Origin: an uncultured Lachnospiraceae bacterium
GTDB taxonomy: Bacteria; Bacillota; Clostridia; Lachnospirales; Lachnospiraceae
NCBI GenBank assembly: GCA_950097145.1
Contig: CATNCF010000005.1
Span: forward strand, 62,001-126,000
Direction: 5' to 3'
DNA: 64,000 bases
A program made the position numbers and the translations under genes. Below are positions 36,675 through 46,611 of this stretch, piece by piece; position 1 is the first letter of the stretch; each line of letters starts with the position of its first letter. The notes beneath the pieces are model-generated. The model saw only the letters and a program-made list of their open reading frames with translations. It had not been told where the DNA came from and ran no database searches.

Positions 36675-37199
36675 ATGAAAAAGAATTTGATGAGTGTCTT
36701 GATTCTGGCACTGGTAGTTGCAAATCTGATTTTAACAGCTATCCTGATGATTTCTATCGTTCCGCAAACCAAGAAAGCAAATGAACTTATAAATAAAGTA
36801 TGTTCTGCGATAGATTTAGAACTGGAGGGCGGTAAGGAGAATTCTTCTATTGATATTCCTATTGAAAATGTGGAAACAGTAGCAATTGCAGGTGGAGAAA
36901 GCCTTACTATTAATTTGAAAAGTAAGAACGGTAAGAAGAGTTATGCGGTAATTTCTGTATCTCTGGCATTGGACACAAAGAACAAGGGGTATAAGAAAGG
37001 TTCTGAGTCAATTACAAAAACAGAAGCAATTATTAAGGATGAGATTATTAAGATTGTATCGAACCATACCATTGATGATATGAGAAATAATCAGGCGGAT
37101 GTTCAGGATGAGATTTTGGGGCGTCTTCGTAAATTGTTTGATTCTGACTTCATTGTAAGTGTAGCATTCCCGACTTATACTTATGAGGAGAGTGAATAA
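36675..37199 (+). CDS. fliL: Flagellar basal body-associated protein FliL
   Basis: 174 residues. An N-terminal membrane helix (~5-28) and an extracytoplasmic domain with INLKSKNGKKSYAVISVSLALD, then DEILGRLRKLFDSDFIVSVAF, the FliL C-terminal pattern. It surrounds the stator and improves torque. Position between motB and fliM is canonical. Confidence 0.9.
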   Translation: MKKNLMSVLILALVVANLILTAILMISIVPQTKKANELINKVCSAIDLELEGGKENSSIDIPIENVETVAIAGGESLTINLKSKNGKKSYAVISVSLALDTKNKGYKKGSESITKTEAIIKDEIIKIVSNHTIDDMRNNQADVQDEILGRLRKLFDSDFIVSVAFPTYTYEESE

Positions 37200-37231
37200 T
37201 TTGCATTTAAAATGTCAGGTGGTGAGAGAAA

Positions 37232-38215
37232 ATGGGCGAGGTCTTATCGCAGAATGAGATAGACAGTCTGTTAAATGCGTTAAACAGTGGTGAATTTGAT
37301 GCGGAAGAGATGAAAGAAAGCGCAGCGGAAAAGCAAGTAAAGAATTATGATTTTGCAAGGCCTGCAAAGTTTTCCAAAGAGCATCTTAGAACCATGGAGT
37401 TTATATTTGAACATTATGGACGGTTGTTGTCAACAAATCTTCCAGCATATTTAAGGAAGACTGTTCAGGTAGAAGTAGAGAATTCAGAGGCAGTTACATA
37501 TTCAGAGTTTTCAAATTCTTTGTCAAATCCGGTACTTCTGGGAGTGGTAAATTTTGAACCAATGCCAGGCAGTATTATATTAGAATTGGCAACTAATTTG
37601 GGGTATGCCATGGTCGACCGTATGTTGGGAGGCTTAGGGGAACCCATGGAAAAAAGCCGGGAATTCTCAGAAATTGAGATTTTGATTATAGAACGTATTA
37701 TGAATGCATGTATCAATTTAATGAGCGAGCCATGGAAGAATGTTGCGGAGATTCATCCGAGATTGGAAAGAATTGAAACGAATTCCCAGTTTGCACAGTT
37801 TATTTCTCCCAGTGAGATGATTGCAATCATTACAATCAGTATAAAGGTTGGAGATGTAGAAGGACGTATGAATATTTGTCTGCCCTATATGACATTGGAA
37901 GATGTTATGGACAGATTAAATACGAAGTATTGGTTTACCAGTATGCAGGCACGGGGAGAGCAGGAATATACGGAGATTTTGGAATCTTTGCTTTCTAAGG
38001 CGCCGATGCCCGTGAAGGCGGTTCTGGGTAAGAGCACCATTTCTGTCAATGATTTTATAAATCTCCAGGTTGGAGATATTATCCGTGTGGATACAAAGGT
38101 AGATCAGGAATTGGATGTATATGTTGGAAATATTAAGAAGTTTACTGCTTTGCCTGGGGCATCTGGGGAACAGTATGCAGTAAGAGTTACATCAGTAATC
38201 AGAGAGGAGCAGTGA
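37232..38215 (+). CDS. fliM: Flagellar motor switch protein FliM
   Basis: 327 residues. N-terminal CheY-binding peptide EVLSQNEIDSLLNAL, a CheC-like middle domain (ELATNLGYAMVDRMLGGLGE) and a C-terminal SPOA domain (ISVNDFINLQVGDIIRVDTK). It forms the middle of the C ring and receives CheY-P. Confidence 0.95.
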   Translation: MGEVLSQNEIDSLLNALNSGEFDAEEMKESAAEKQVKNYDFARPAKFSKEHLRTMEFIFEHYGRLLSTNLPAYLRKTVQVEVENSEAVTYSEFSNSLSNPVLLGVVNFEPMPGSIILELATNLGYAMVDRMLGGLGEPMEKSREFSEIEILIIERIMNACINLMSEPWKNVAEIHPRLERIETNSQFAQFISPSEMIAIITISIKVGDVEGRMNICLPYMTLEDVMDRLNTKYWFTSMQARGEQEYTEILESLLSKAPMPVKAVLGKSTISVNDFINLQVGDIIRVDTKVDQELDVYVGNIKKFTALPGASGEQYAVRVTSVIREEQ

Positions 38216-38219
38216 AGTT

Positions 38220-39365
38220 ATGGATGGAGTTCTGTCACAGGAAGAAATTAGCGCTTTGCTGAGCGGTGATACCGGAGCAGAGACAGCCGATGGAAGTGTA
38301 GAAGGAACATTGACATCAGATGAGATTGATGCTATAGGAGAAATTTCCAATATTAGCATGGGAACAGCAGCTACGACTTTATTCTCATTAGTAAACAGGA
38401 AGGTGGAAATTTCTACACCAGTAGTAACCTTTGCTACATGGGATGATATCGTTGAAGAATACGAAAGGCCATGTGTATTTATTCGAATTGCCTATACCGT
38501 AGGATTGGATGGAAGTAATCTTTTGGTGCTGCGGGAGCAGGATGTAAAAATCATCACAGATTTAATGATGGGTGGAGACGGTACAAATACGGATGTTGAG
38601 CTGGGTGAACTGCATTTAAGCGCTATCTGTGAGGCAATGAATCAGATGATGGGCAGTGCGGCTACGTCTTTATCCTCTATGTTGAATAAAATGATTGATA
38701 TCAGTCCGCCAACAGCAGATTTGATTGATTTGAAAGATACGATTGATGGAACAGAAATTGACGAGTTTCTGGGAGGGCAGTTTGTAAAGATTTCTTTCTT
38801 AATGGAAATTGGGGATTTAGTAAAAAGCAATATTATGCAATTATATCCCATTTCTTTTGCAAAAGAAATGTGCAGCGGAGTTTCTCAGAATATGGAAGCA
38901 GATAGTTCTTCTGTGGCAAATTCTTCACAGCCGGAACCCCAGGCTGCAGCGCCTGTACCGCAGCCTGTGCCACAGCAGGCACAGCCTATGCCGCAGCAAA
39001 TGCCTCAGATGCAGCCGATGATGGGAATGCCCATGAATGATATGTCACAAATGTATGCACAGCAGCCGGTAAATGTACAGCCGGCACAATTCCAGGCATT
39101 TGCCGGAGATTTTAATCCTATTACACAACAGGAAAATATTGGGTTGATTATGGATGTCCCGCTGGATGTTACAGTAGAATTGGGAAGAACCAGTAAGTCA
39201 ATTCAGGATATTTTAGAATTTGCTCCGGGTACAATCATAGAGTTAAATAAGATTGCAGGAGAGCCTATTGATGTGTTAGTAAACGGTAAATACGTGGCAA
39301 AAGGCGAAGTCGTTGTACTTGAAGAAAGCTTTGGCGTGCGTATTACTGAAATTATAAATAACTAA
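38220..39365 (+). CDS. fliY: FliY: switch protein with CheC-type phosphatase domain and FliN domain
   Basis: 381 residues. N-terminal CheY-binding-like peptide GVLSQEEISALLSG; a CheC domain with two phosphatase motifs (DAIGEISNISMG and LSAICEAMNQMMG, each with E-x2-N); a Pro/Gln/Met-rich linker (~235-290); and a C-terminal FliN/SPOA domain (LDVTVELGRTSKSIQDILEF). In Bacillus FliY dephosphorylates CheY-P at the switch. Replaces FliN here. Confidence 0.93.
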   Translation: MDGVLSQEEISALLSGDTGAETADGSVEGTLTSDEIDAIGEISNISMGTAATTLFSLVNRKVEISTPVVTFATWDDIVEEYERPCVFIRIAYTVGLDGSNLLVLREQDVKIITDLMMGGDGTNTDVELGELHLSAICEAMNQMMGSAATSLSSMLNKMIDISPPTADLIDLKDTIDGTEIDEFLGGQFVKISFLMEIGDLVKSNIMQLYPISFAKEMCSGVSQNMEADSSSVANSSQPEPQAAAPVPQPVPQQAQPMPQQMPQMQPMMGMPMNDMSQMYAQQPVNVQPAQFQAFAGDFNPITQQENIGLIMDVPLDVTVELGRTSKSIQDILEFAPGTIIELNKIAGEPIDVLVNGKYVAKGEVVVLEESFGVRITEIINN

Positions 39366-39393
39366 AATAAAAGTGATATCAAGGAGAGAAGAT

Positions 39394-39756
39394 ATGGCAA
39401 AGAATATTTTGATTTGTGATGACGCAGCATTTATGAGAATGATGATCAAGGACATTCTTACTAAGAATGGTTATAATGTTGCAGGAGAAGCTGAGAATGG
39501 ATTGAAAGCAGTGGAAAAGTATAATGAGACTAAGCCGGATTTGGTATTGATGGATATTACTATGCCGGAGATGGATGGAATTCAGGCATTAAAGCAGATT
39601 AAGGCAACAGATCCTTCTGCGAATATTATCATGTGTTCTGCAATGGGACAGCAGGCTATGGTTATTGAGGCCATTCAATCTGGCGCAAAAGATTTTATTG
39701 TGAAGCCATTCCAGGCAGAACGTGTATTGGAAGCTGTTAAAAAAGTAGTTGGTTAG
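39394..39756 (+). CDS. cheY: Chemotaxis response regulator CheY
   Basis: 120-residue single receiver domain. The phosphorylated Asp lies in LVLMDITMPEMDG, with the acidic pair in ICDD, the Thr/Ser switch position in IIMCSAM and Lys in DFIVKPF. Start at 39394 with AAGGAGAG upstream. CheY-P binds FliM/FliY and changes rotation. Confidence 0.95.
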   Translation: MAKNILICDDAAFMRMMIKDILTKNGYNVAGEAENGLKAVEKYNETKPDLVLMDITMPEMDGIQALKQIKATDPSANIIMCSAMGQQAMVIEAIQSGAKDFIVKPFQAERVLEAVKKVVG

Positions 39757-39757
39757 T

Positions 39758-40138
39758 ATGATCGTATTGGGTATTTTCTCGGGATGGAACAGCTTTTTCC
39801 AATTTATAGGAGTACTGCTGGTTTTCCTTTTTGTGCTGGTAATTACATATGTGACAACTAAATGGATTGCCGGATACCAGCAGGGAATGGTAAAAAACCG
39901 AAATGTTCAGATTGTTGAAACTTTTCGGGTTACAAATAATAAGTATATCCAAATTATTCAGATTGGAAAAAAGTATTTGGCAGTGTCTGTATGTAAGGAC
40001 ACCATGAATACTTTAGTAGAATTGACCGAGGAAGATTTGACTTGGAAGCCTTCAGCAGAAGAATTTCAGGGAACTAAAATAAATGAAAATTTTCAGGAAA
40101 TATTTAATAAACTGAAAGACAAAATTCCCAGGAAGTAG
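39758..40138 (+). CDS. fliO: Flagellar biosynthetic protein FliO
   Basis: 126 residues. An N-terminal membrane helix (~10-32, FIGVLLVFLFVLVITYVTT) and a small beta domain (VQIVETFRVTNNKYIQIIQI, GKKYLAVSVCKD). FliO helps assemble the FliP export pore. It starts 2 nt after cheY and precedes fliP, as expected. Confidence 0.85.
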   Translation: MIVLGIFSGWNSFFQFIGVLLVFLFVLVITYVTTKWIAGYQQGMVKNRNVQIVETFRVTNNKYIQIIQIGKKYLAVSVCKDTMNTLVELTEEDLTWKPSAEEFQGTKINENFQEIFNKLKDKIPRK

Positions 40139-40148
40139 GCAGGACATT

Positions 40149-41012
40149 ATGAAGAAACTTAAGAAAATATATTGCGGAACTTCCTTTGCTTTTGGCACAC
40201 TTACATTGTTACTTGCACTTTTTTTGATATTCAGTGAGAGTGCATACGCAACTGGTGTCAATAATCCGGCTGAAAATACTGGCACACAAAGTGCCCGGCC
40301 TTCCTCTGGAATAGACCGCTCAGACAACACAGGTCTTTCTATTATGTGGAATAATGAAGATGGAAGCTTGTCTGCCAATATCAGAATGCTGCTGGTGCTG
40401 ACAGTTATCTCACTGGCGCCGTCTATTCTGATTATGCTTACGTCCTTTACAAGAATTATTGTGGTGTTGCATTTTGTGAGAACTGCAGTTGGGACACAGA
40501 CAGCGCCTCCAAATCAGGTGCTGGTAGGGCTTGCATTATTTTTGACATTGTTTATTATGAATCCCGTTTTTTCAGAATTGAATGAGACGGTAGTAAAGCC
40601 ATTGGACGCAGGTGAAATTAATCAGGAAGAAGCGTTGGAACTTGCAGAAGAGCCTATTCGCAGGTTTATGTATAAAGAAATGCAGCGGAAGGATCTAAAG
40701 CTTTTTTGTGATATTGCAGATATAGATATGACCGGTATGGATTTGAAGGAGCCAGAGACTTTAGATTCAATTCCCATGAATGTAGTGATTCCCAGTTTTA
40801 TTATCAGTGAGTTGAGAACAGCATTTATTATAGGATTTTTAATTTATATTCCATTTATTGTAATTGATATGGTTGTGGCGTCGGTTCTTATGTCTATGGG
40901 TATGATGATGCTGCCGCCTACAACAATTTCCATGCCGTTTAAAGTTCTTTTATTTGTGCTTGCAGATGGCTGGGATTTGGTAATTGGGAATCTTGTTAAG
41001 ACATTTTATTGA
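40149..41012 (+). CDS. fliP: Flagellar export gate protein FliP
   Basis: 287 residues. An N-terminal signal peptide ending near SAYA, then the four membrane helices of FliP with MLTSFTRIIVVLHFVRTAVG and the family signature FIISELRTAFIIGFLIYIPF and VASVLMSMGMMMLPPTTISM. Forms the pentameric core of the export gate. Confidence 0.96.
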   Translation: MKKLKKIYCGTSFAFGTLTLLLALFLIFSESAYATGVNNPAENTGTQSARPSSGIDRSDNTGLSIMWNNEDGSLSANIRMLLVLTVISLAPSILIMLTSFTRIIVVLHFVRTAVGTQTAPPNQVLVGLALFLTLFIMNPVFSELNETVVKPLDAGEINQEEALELAEEPIRRFMYKEMQRKDLKLFCDIADIDMTGMDLKEPETLDSIPMNVVIPSFIISELRTAFIIGFLIYIPFIVIDMVVASVLMSMGMMMLPPTTISMPFKVLLFVLADGWDLVIGNLVKTFY

Positions 41013-41031
41013 CGCAGAATGAGGTGAACAT

Positions 41032-41304
41032 ATGATAACAGAAGGTCAGATAATGGATATTGCAAGAGATGCGTTGTTTCTGATTATAAAAGTAGCAGCG
41101 CCCTTATTGTTGATTTCTTTGATTATAGGTCTTATTGTCAGTATTTTTCAGACTGTTACCTCTATTCAGGAGCAGACATTGACATTTGTACCTAAAATTG
41201 TTGCTGTATTTTTGGGAATGATGCTGGTTGGCGGCTGGATGCTGGATGAATTGTCTAATTTTATGATAGAACTCTGGAGTAATTTTGGGCTGTATCTGCG
41301 TTAG
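41032..41304 (+). CDS. fliQ: Flagellar export gate protein FliQ
   Basis: 90 residues, two membrane helices. APLLLISLIIGLIVSIFQTV and TSIQEQTLTFVPKIVAVFL are the FliQ signature. Part of the FliPQR core. Confidence 0.95.
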   Translation: MITEGQIMDIARDALFLIIKVAAPLLLISLIIGLIVSIFQTVTSIQEQTLTFVPKIVAVFLGMMLVGGWMLDELSNFMIELWSNFGLYLR

Positions 41305-41315
41305 GTTGAGACAGT

Positions 41316-42098
41316 ATGATAAATTATGAGTTTTCATTATACACATTTGAATATTTTTTGATGATATTGGTAAGGGTTGCATCCTTTGTATATATTGCTC
41401 CTTTTTTTGGAATGAATAATACCCCAAATCGATTAAAAATAGGGTTTTCGGCGTGTGTGGCCATTGTTTTATACCAGGTGATAATGCCAGAAGAACCCTT
41501 GGTATATTCTGGAGTGATTGAGTTTGCCATCATCGTCCTGAAAGAAGGAATTACAGGATTGCTCATTGGTTTTGTGGCAAATATTTGTAATTCCATTATT
41601 GTGTTTTCTGGAAAAGTAATTGATATGGAAATTGGTCTTGCCATGGCAAATATGTTTGATCCTACTACGAAATCTCCATCTGGCCTGACAGGAACCATGT
41701 ATAATTATTTTATAATGATGCTTTTGATTGTAACAGATATGCATCATTTCATATTGCGCGCTTTGGTTGACACTTTTGAGATAATTCCAATCAATGGTAC
41801 AGTTTTTGACTGGGATCACCTTATGGGAACTATGGTTATGTTTCTGACAGATTTGATGGTAATTGGATTTCGGATTGTGCTTCCTATTTTTGCCTGTAAT
41901 ATGATTTTAAGCTGCATATTAGGAATTATGGCGAAAGTTGCCCCGCAAATGAACATGTTTGCTGTGGGAATGCAGATTAAAATTTTGATGGGATTGGGAA
42001 TTATGTTCCTTACTGTAGTCTTGCTTCCAGAGGTTGCTGGTTTTATATTTAACGAAATGAAAAAGATGATTGTTTTGGTAATTGAAGGGATGTATTAA
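41316..42098 (+). CDS. fliR: Flagellar export gate protein FliR
   Basis: 260 residues, about six membrane helices. Family segments include VRVASFVYIAPFFG, LKEGITGLLIGFVANICNSI and KVAPQMNMFAVGMQIKILMG. Caps the FliP ring in the export gate. Followed by flhB after one base. Confidence 0.94.
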   Translation: MINYEFSLYTFEYFLMILVRVASFVYIAPFFGMNNTPNRLKIGFSACVAIVLYQVIMPEEPLVYSGVIEFAIIVLKEGITGLLIGFVANICNSIIVFSGKVIDMEIGLAMANMFDPTTKSPSGLTGTMYNYFIMMLLIVTDMHHFILRALVDTFEIIPINGTVFDWDHLMGTMVMFLTDLMVIGFRIVLPIFACNMILSCILGIMAKVAPQMNMFAVGMQIKILMGLGIMFLTVVLLPEVAGFIFNEMKKMIVLVIEGMY

Positions 42099-42099
42099 T

Positions 42100-43227
42100 G
42101 TGAAAAAGGAACCCTGTTTTCTGTTGGAATATGAGTTACAGTGGTTTGCAAAGGATGGTGACGGGGGCGAAAAGACGGAACCTGCAACATCCAAAAAGCT
42201 GAATGATGCCAGAAATAATGGACAAGTGGCCAAAAGCCAGGAACTGAACCATGCGGTGGGATTGATAGCGTTGTTTGTTATGCTGAAAGTTTTTATTTCT
42301 TCCGTAGGGGAAAGGCTTTTGAATGGTTTTTTGCTTTATAATAAGATACCGGATGTTATCAATGAAAGTATTGGAGGTTTGTCCGTAATTACAATACACA
42401 CGATAATTAAGAATGTGATGGGTACGATATTGTTGATTCTGGCGCCGTTTTTTATTATTGGGTTTTCACTGTCAGTGGCAATTAATGTATGGCAGGTAAA
42501 ATGGAAGATAACTACGAAACCTATGATGCCCAAATTCAGTAAGATCAGCCCGCTCAGCGGTTTTAAACGGATCTTTTCCAAAGATTCCCTGTTTGAACTG
42601 TTGAAGTCAATTGTTAAAATTATATTAATTATTTATGTGGCTTATTCGTCTGTAAAAGATCACCAGAATGAGCTGCTGCTGCTTTATGATATTCCACTTT
42701 TTCAAGTAATACTTTTAGTTGGCAGTATTGTGATAGATACTGGATTGAAAATTGCTTTGCTTTATCTTGTAATAGGGATTGCAGATTATTTTTATCAGAA
42801 GCATAAATTCAATGAAGATATGAAAATGACGAAGCAGGAAGTTAAAGATGAATTTAAGAATACAGAAGGAAATCCTGAGATCAAGGGGCGGCAGCGTTCC
42901 AGGATGAGAGAGGCTTCCCAGCGGCGTATGATGCAGAGCCTGCCCAGTGCAGATGTGGTTATTACGAATCCTACCCATTATGCGGTGGCTATTAAGTATG
43001 ATGCAAATCAGAATGCTGCGCCTGTAGTGGTGGCAAAAGGAGAAGATTTTCTGGCACATAAAATTAGAGAGGCAGCAAAAGAACATCATATTGAGATTGT
43101 AGAAAATAAGCCTTTGGCGAGAATGCTGTATGCCAATGTTGATGTTGGCCAGGAAGTTCCGCCGGAGTTATATCAGGCAGTGGCAGAGGTGCTTGCCTTT
43201 GTTTACAGTTTGAGAGAAAATAGATAA
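42100..43227 (+). CDS. flhB: Flagellar export switch protein FlhB
   Basis: 375 residues. An N-terminal cytoplasmic segment GEKTEPATSKKLNDARNNGQ, four membrane helices, and a C-terminal domain with the autocleavage motif NPTH in VVITNPTHYAVAIKYD. FlhB changes export specificity with FliK. The start is GTG at 42100, one base after the fliR stop; a TTG at 42082 is inside fliR and less likely. Confidence 0.95.
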   Translation: MKKEPCFLLEYELQWFAKDGDGGEKTEPATSKKLNDARNNGQVAKSQELNHAVGLIALFVMLKVFISSVGERLLNGFLLYNKIPDVINESIGGLSVITIHTIIKNVMGTILLILAPFFIIGFSLSVAINVWQVKWKITTKPMMPKFSKISPLSGFKRIFSKDSLFELLKSIVKIILIIYVAYSSVKDHQNELLLLYDIPLFQVILLVGSIVIDTGLKIALLYLVIGIADYFYQKHKFNEDMKMTKQEVKDEFKNTEGNPEIKGRQRSRMREASQRRMMQSLPSADVVITNPTHYAVAIKYDANQNAAPVVVAKGEDFLAHKIREAAKEHHIEIVENKPLARMLYANVDVGQEVPPELYQAVAEVLAFVYSLRENR

Positions 43228-43252
43228 AGAAGGATAGGAAAGGAGGAGACAC

Positions 43253-45289
43253 ATGAAGAAGGCAGATTTGGGCATAGCGCTATATTTATTGGCAGCGATT
43301 ATATTCTTTATTATTCCGATTCCTTCCTTTTTATTGGACATTATGCTTGCTATAAATATGTCCATTGCCTTAGTTGTACTGATGAATGCATTGTTTGTAA
43401 GAGAAGTTTTGGACATGTCATTCTTTCCAACGCTGCTGTTGTTTACCACAATTTTCCGTATATCATTAAATGTTTCTTCCACTCGTTTGATTTTAAATAG
43501 TGGAGATCCTGGTAATGTAGTCCGTACCTTTGGGCAGTTTGTAGGTGGAAACGACTTGATTATCGGAGCGATTATTTTCGTTGTTATGATATTGATACAG
43601 CTTATTGTCATCAACAAAGGTTCTGAGCGTGTATCTGAGGTAACAGCAAGATTTACACTGGATGCTATGCCAGGTAAACAGATGGCGATAGATGCGGATT
43701 TAAATACAGGTGTCATTGATGAAAAACAGGCCAGGGAACGCCGTGACAAAATTCAGCAGGAGTCCAGTTTCTTCGGTGCAATGGATGGTGCTACAAAGTA
43801 CGTAAAGGGAGATGCAAATGTAGGTATTATAATAAGCCTGATTAATATGGTTGGCGGTATTGCTATGGGAATGCTCCGTCAGGATATGGAAATTATGGAT
43901 GCTTTGAATCAGTATGGCGTCCTTACCATCGGTGACGGACTGGTAAGCCAGATTCCCTCCCTTTTGATTTCACTTGCAACTGGTATTCTTGTAACCAAGG
44001 CGTCGAAAGAGGCAGATTTTGGGGATGTTCTGATTCATCAGTTATTTGGGATTCCCAAGGTATTATATATTGTGGGTGCAGTGATGATCTTTTTAGGCAT
44101 CGCAACACCTCTGGAGTGGAAATTGTTTATTCCTCTGGGAATTAGTTTTCTTGTCGTAGGCAGGAATGTTGAAAATAATCTTGGAGTGGAAGCTATTGAA
44201 GAGGAAGTGGATGCGGCGGAAGAACAGGCAGAAGAGATACGCCGGCCAGAAAATGTGGTATCATTATTACAAGTGGATCCCATTGAACTGGAATTTGGAT
44301 ATGGTATTATTCCACTTGCAGATGTAAACCAGGGGGGTGATCTGCTGGATCGCGTGGTTATGATACGAAGACAGATTGCGCTGGAACTTGGTACGGTGGT
44401 ACCCATCATACGTTTGCGGGACAATATTCAGTTAAATCCAAACCAATATATTATCAAGATTAAGGGAATCCAGATAACAGAGGGAGAAATTTTATTTGAT
44501 CACTATATGGCAATGAATCCTGGTTTTGTGGAGGAAGAGATTTCAGGTATTCCGACCTTTGAGCCGTCGTTCCATCTGCCTGCGCTGTGGATTACGGAGA
44601 ACCAGCGTGAACGTGCGGAAAGTTTGGGTTATACCGTGGTAGATCCTCCTTCTATTATTGCGACTCATTTGACAGAAGTGATCCGGACACATATTGATGA
44701 ACTTCTTTCAAGACAAGATGTACAGAGCCTGGTTGATAATATCAAGGAAAGTCATCCTACATTGGTGGATGAACTTATGCCAAAACTGCTTGGTGTGGGT
44801 GAAATCCAAAAGGTACTGCAAAATTTGCTGAGAGAAGGAATTTCTATCCGGGATTTGCTTACCATATTTGAAACGCTTGCAGACCATGCGGCTACGACCC
44901 GTGATACGGATGTCTTGACGGAATATGCGAGACAGAGTTTGAAGAGAGCAATTTCCAGCAAATATTTCCCGGCAAACGAAGTGACCAGTGTGATTACGCT
45001 GGATCCAAAAGTGGAACAGGAAATTATGGGTTCTGTGAAGCAGACAGAGCAGGGGGCATATTTGACTCTGGATCCAGAGAAGACAAAGAGCCTTATGTCC
45101 GCTTTGGAGCTTGAAATAAAGAAGTTGGAAGAATTGGGTAAGAATCCTATTATTATAACGTCCCCTATTGTGCGGATGTATTTTAAGAAATTAACAGAGG
45201 ATTATTTCAGAGATTTGATCGTAGTGTCATATAATGAAGTAGAATCCAATATTGAATTACAATCAGTTGGGATGGTGAGTCTTTCATGA
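43253..45289 (+). CDS. flhA: Flagellar export platform protein FlhA
   Basis: 678 residues. Eight membrane helices in the N-terminal ~330, the FHIPEP-region motif TRFTLDAMPGKQMAIDADLN, and the cytoplasmic nonameric ring domain (~340-678). Ribosome site AGGAGGAG. Core of the export machine. Overlaps flhF by 4 nt. Confidence 0.96.
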   Translation: MKKADLGIALYLLAAIIFFIIPIPSFLLDIMLAINMSIALVVLMNALFVREVLDMSFFPTLLLFTTIFRISLNVSSTRLILNSGDPGNVVRTFGQFVGGNDLIIGAIIFVVMILIQLIVINKGSERVSEVTARFTLDAMPGKQMAIDADLNTGVIDEKQARERRDKIQQESSFFGAMDGATKYVKGDANVGIIISLINMVGGIAMGMLRQDMEIMDALNQYGVLTIGDGLVSQIPSLLISLATGILVTKASKEADFGDVLIHQLFGIPKVLYIVGAVMIFLGIATPLEWKLFIPLGISFLVVGRNVENNLGVEAIEEEVDAAEEQAEEIRRPENVVSLLQVDPIELEFGYGIIPLADVNQGGDLLDRVVMIRRQIALELGTVVPIIRLRDNIQLNPNQYIIKIKGIQITEGEILFDHYMAMNPGFVEEEISGIPTFEPSFHLPALWITENQRERAESLGYTVVDPPSIIATHLTEVIRTHIDELLSRQDVQSLVDNIKESHPTLVDELMPKLLGVGEIQKVLQNLLREGISIRDLLTIFETLADHAATTRDTDVLTEYARQSLKRAISSKYFPANEVTSVITLDPKVEQEIMGSVKQTEQGAYLTLDPEKTKSLMSALELEIKKLEELGKNPIIITSPIVRMYFKKLTEDYFRDLIVVSYNEVESNIELQSVGMVSLS

Positions 45290-46608
45290 CAATTAAGAAA
45301 TTTCAGGGGAGAACAGAAGAAGAAGCAACAATGAGGGCAAGAGAAGAGTTTGGCGTAAATACTGTAATTATGAACGTAAAGGAGATAAGGCCAAAAGGGC
45401 TGTTCCGTTCTTTTAAGAATTCTATGGTGGAGGTGACGGCAGCTATTGAGGAATCGGCAGAATCCCCTCATATGTCAATGTCAGCGATGCCAATGTCTCC
45501 GGCGGGAAATATTAATATGGCGGCAGATGAAACGATTTCTATTCCAAGAGCTGAACCTGTTCCAAAGACCGAGCCGGTTTCCAGAACTGAGCCAGTTGGA
45601 AATTCTGAGTCTATTAAAGATGTTTTTGCGACAGTGGAAAATACGTGGACATCATCTATGGAGAAGGAGCAGCCTATGGAATTGAAGAAAGAGCCTGCGT
45701 CTGAAAATAATCTGGAAGAGAAACTTGAGAGCCTTCAATCGCTTCTGGAAAAAAAGCTGGTTCCTCCTGGTGGCCAGCAGGAGGAGAATCTTCCAAAAGA
45801 GTCAATGGCAGATGAAAATTTTAAATTTGTAAAAATGATTTATAGTATTCTTCTGGAAAATGAAGTAGATGAGAAATATGTGAATCAGATTATGGATGAA
45901 GTGGAGAAGGTAATGAAAAGCGGTATCAGCGTAGATCATATTCTCTCCAGCATTTATCAGAAAATGATATTGAAGTTCGGGCAGCCCCAGCCTATTGAAC
46001 TTGCAGGGCGAAAACCGAAGGTGGTATTTTTTATCGGTCCGACAGGGGTCGGGAAAACTACTACAATTGCAAAGATTGCCTCAAGGTTTAAGGTGGAAAA
46101 GGGGCAGAAGGTGGCATTGTATACAGCGGATACCTATCGTATTGCGGCTGCGGATCAGCTTCGTACATACGCGAATATTTTAGATACACCTTTGAATATT
46201 GTTTACTCTTCTGAGGAATTAAATGGAGAATTGGCAAAGGCAGGAGAATATGATCTGGTATTGATAGATACGGCAGGGTTCTCCCATAAAAATCAGGAAC
46301 AACTCCATGAAACAAGAGAATTGATTGACAAAGTGCCTAAGGAATTTGAAAAAGAAGTGTATTTGGTCTTAAGCGCAACCACAAAATATCGAGATCTATT
46401 GGATATTGCAGATATCTATAAAGAAAATTTTCAGTTTAAAATGATTTTTACGAAGTTGGATGAAACAAGTTGTTTTGGTAATATACTGAACATGAAGCTG
46501 TACACTGGTGCGAGTTTGTCATATACTACTTATGGGCAGAATGTGCCAGAAGATATTGAAATTTTCAATACTCAGAATATTGTAAAGCTTCTGCTCGGAG
46601 GAAAATAG
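45286..46608 (+). CDS. flhF: Flagellar SRP-like GTPase FlhF
   Basis: 440 residues. B-domain-like N-terminus (TIKKFQGRTEEEATMRAREE), a proline/glutamate linker with PRAEPVPKTEPVSRTEPVG repeats, and an SRP54-type NG domain with FIGPTGVGKTTTIAKIASRF, DTYRIAAADQLRTYA and LIDTAGFSHKNQ. FlhF places the flagellum at the cell pole. Starts inside the flhA stop (ATGA). Confidence 0.95.
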   Translation: MTIKKFQGRTEEEATMRAREEFGVNTVIMNVKEIRPKGLFRSFKNSMVEVTAAIEESAESPHMSMSAMPMSPAGNINMAADETISIPRAEPVPKTEPVSRTEPVGNSESIKDVFATVENTWTSSMEKEQPMELKKEPASENNLEEKLESLQSLLEKKLVPPGGQQEENLPKESMADENFKFVKMIYSILLENEVDEKYVNQIMDEVEKVMKSGISVDHILSSIYQKMILKFGQPQPIELAGRKPKVVFFIGPTGVGKTTTIAKIASRFKVEKGQKVALYTADTYRIAAADQLRTYANILDTPLNIVYSSEELNGELAKAGEYDLVLIDTAGFSHKNQEQLHETRELIDKVPKEFEKEVYLVLSATTKYRDLLDIADIYKENFQFKMIFTKLDETSCFGNILNMKLYTGASLSYTTYGQNVPEDIEIFNTQNIVKLLLGGK

Positions 46609-46611
46609 TTT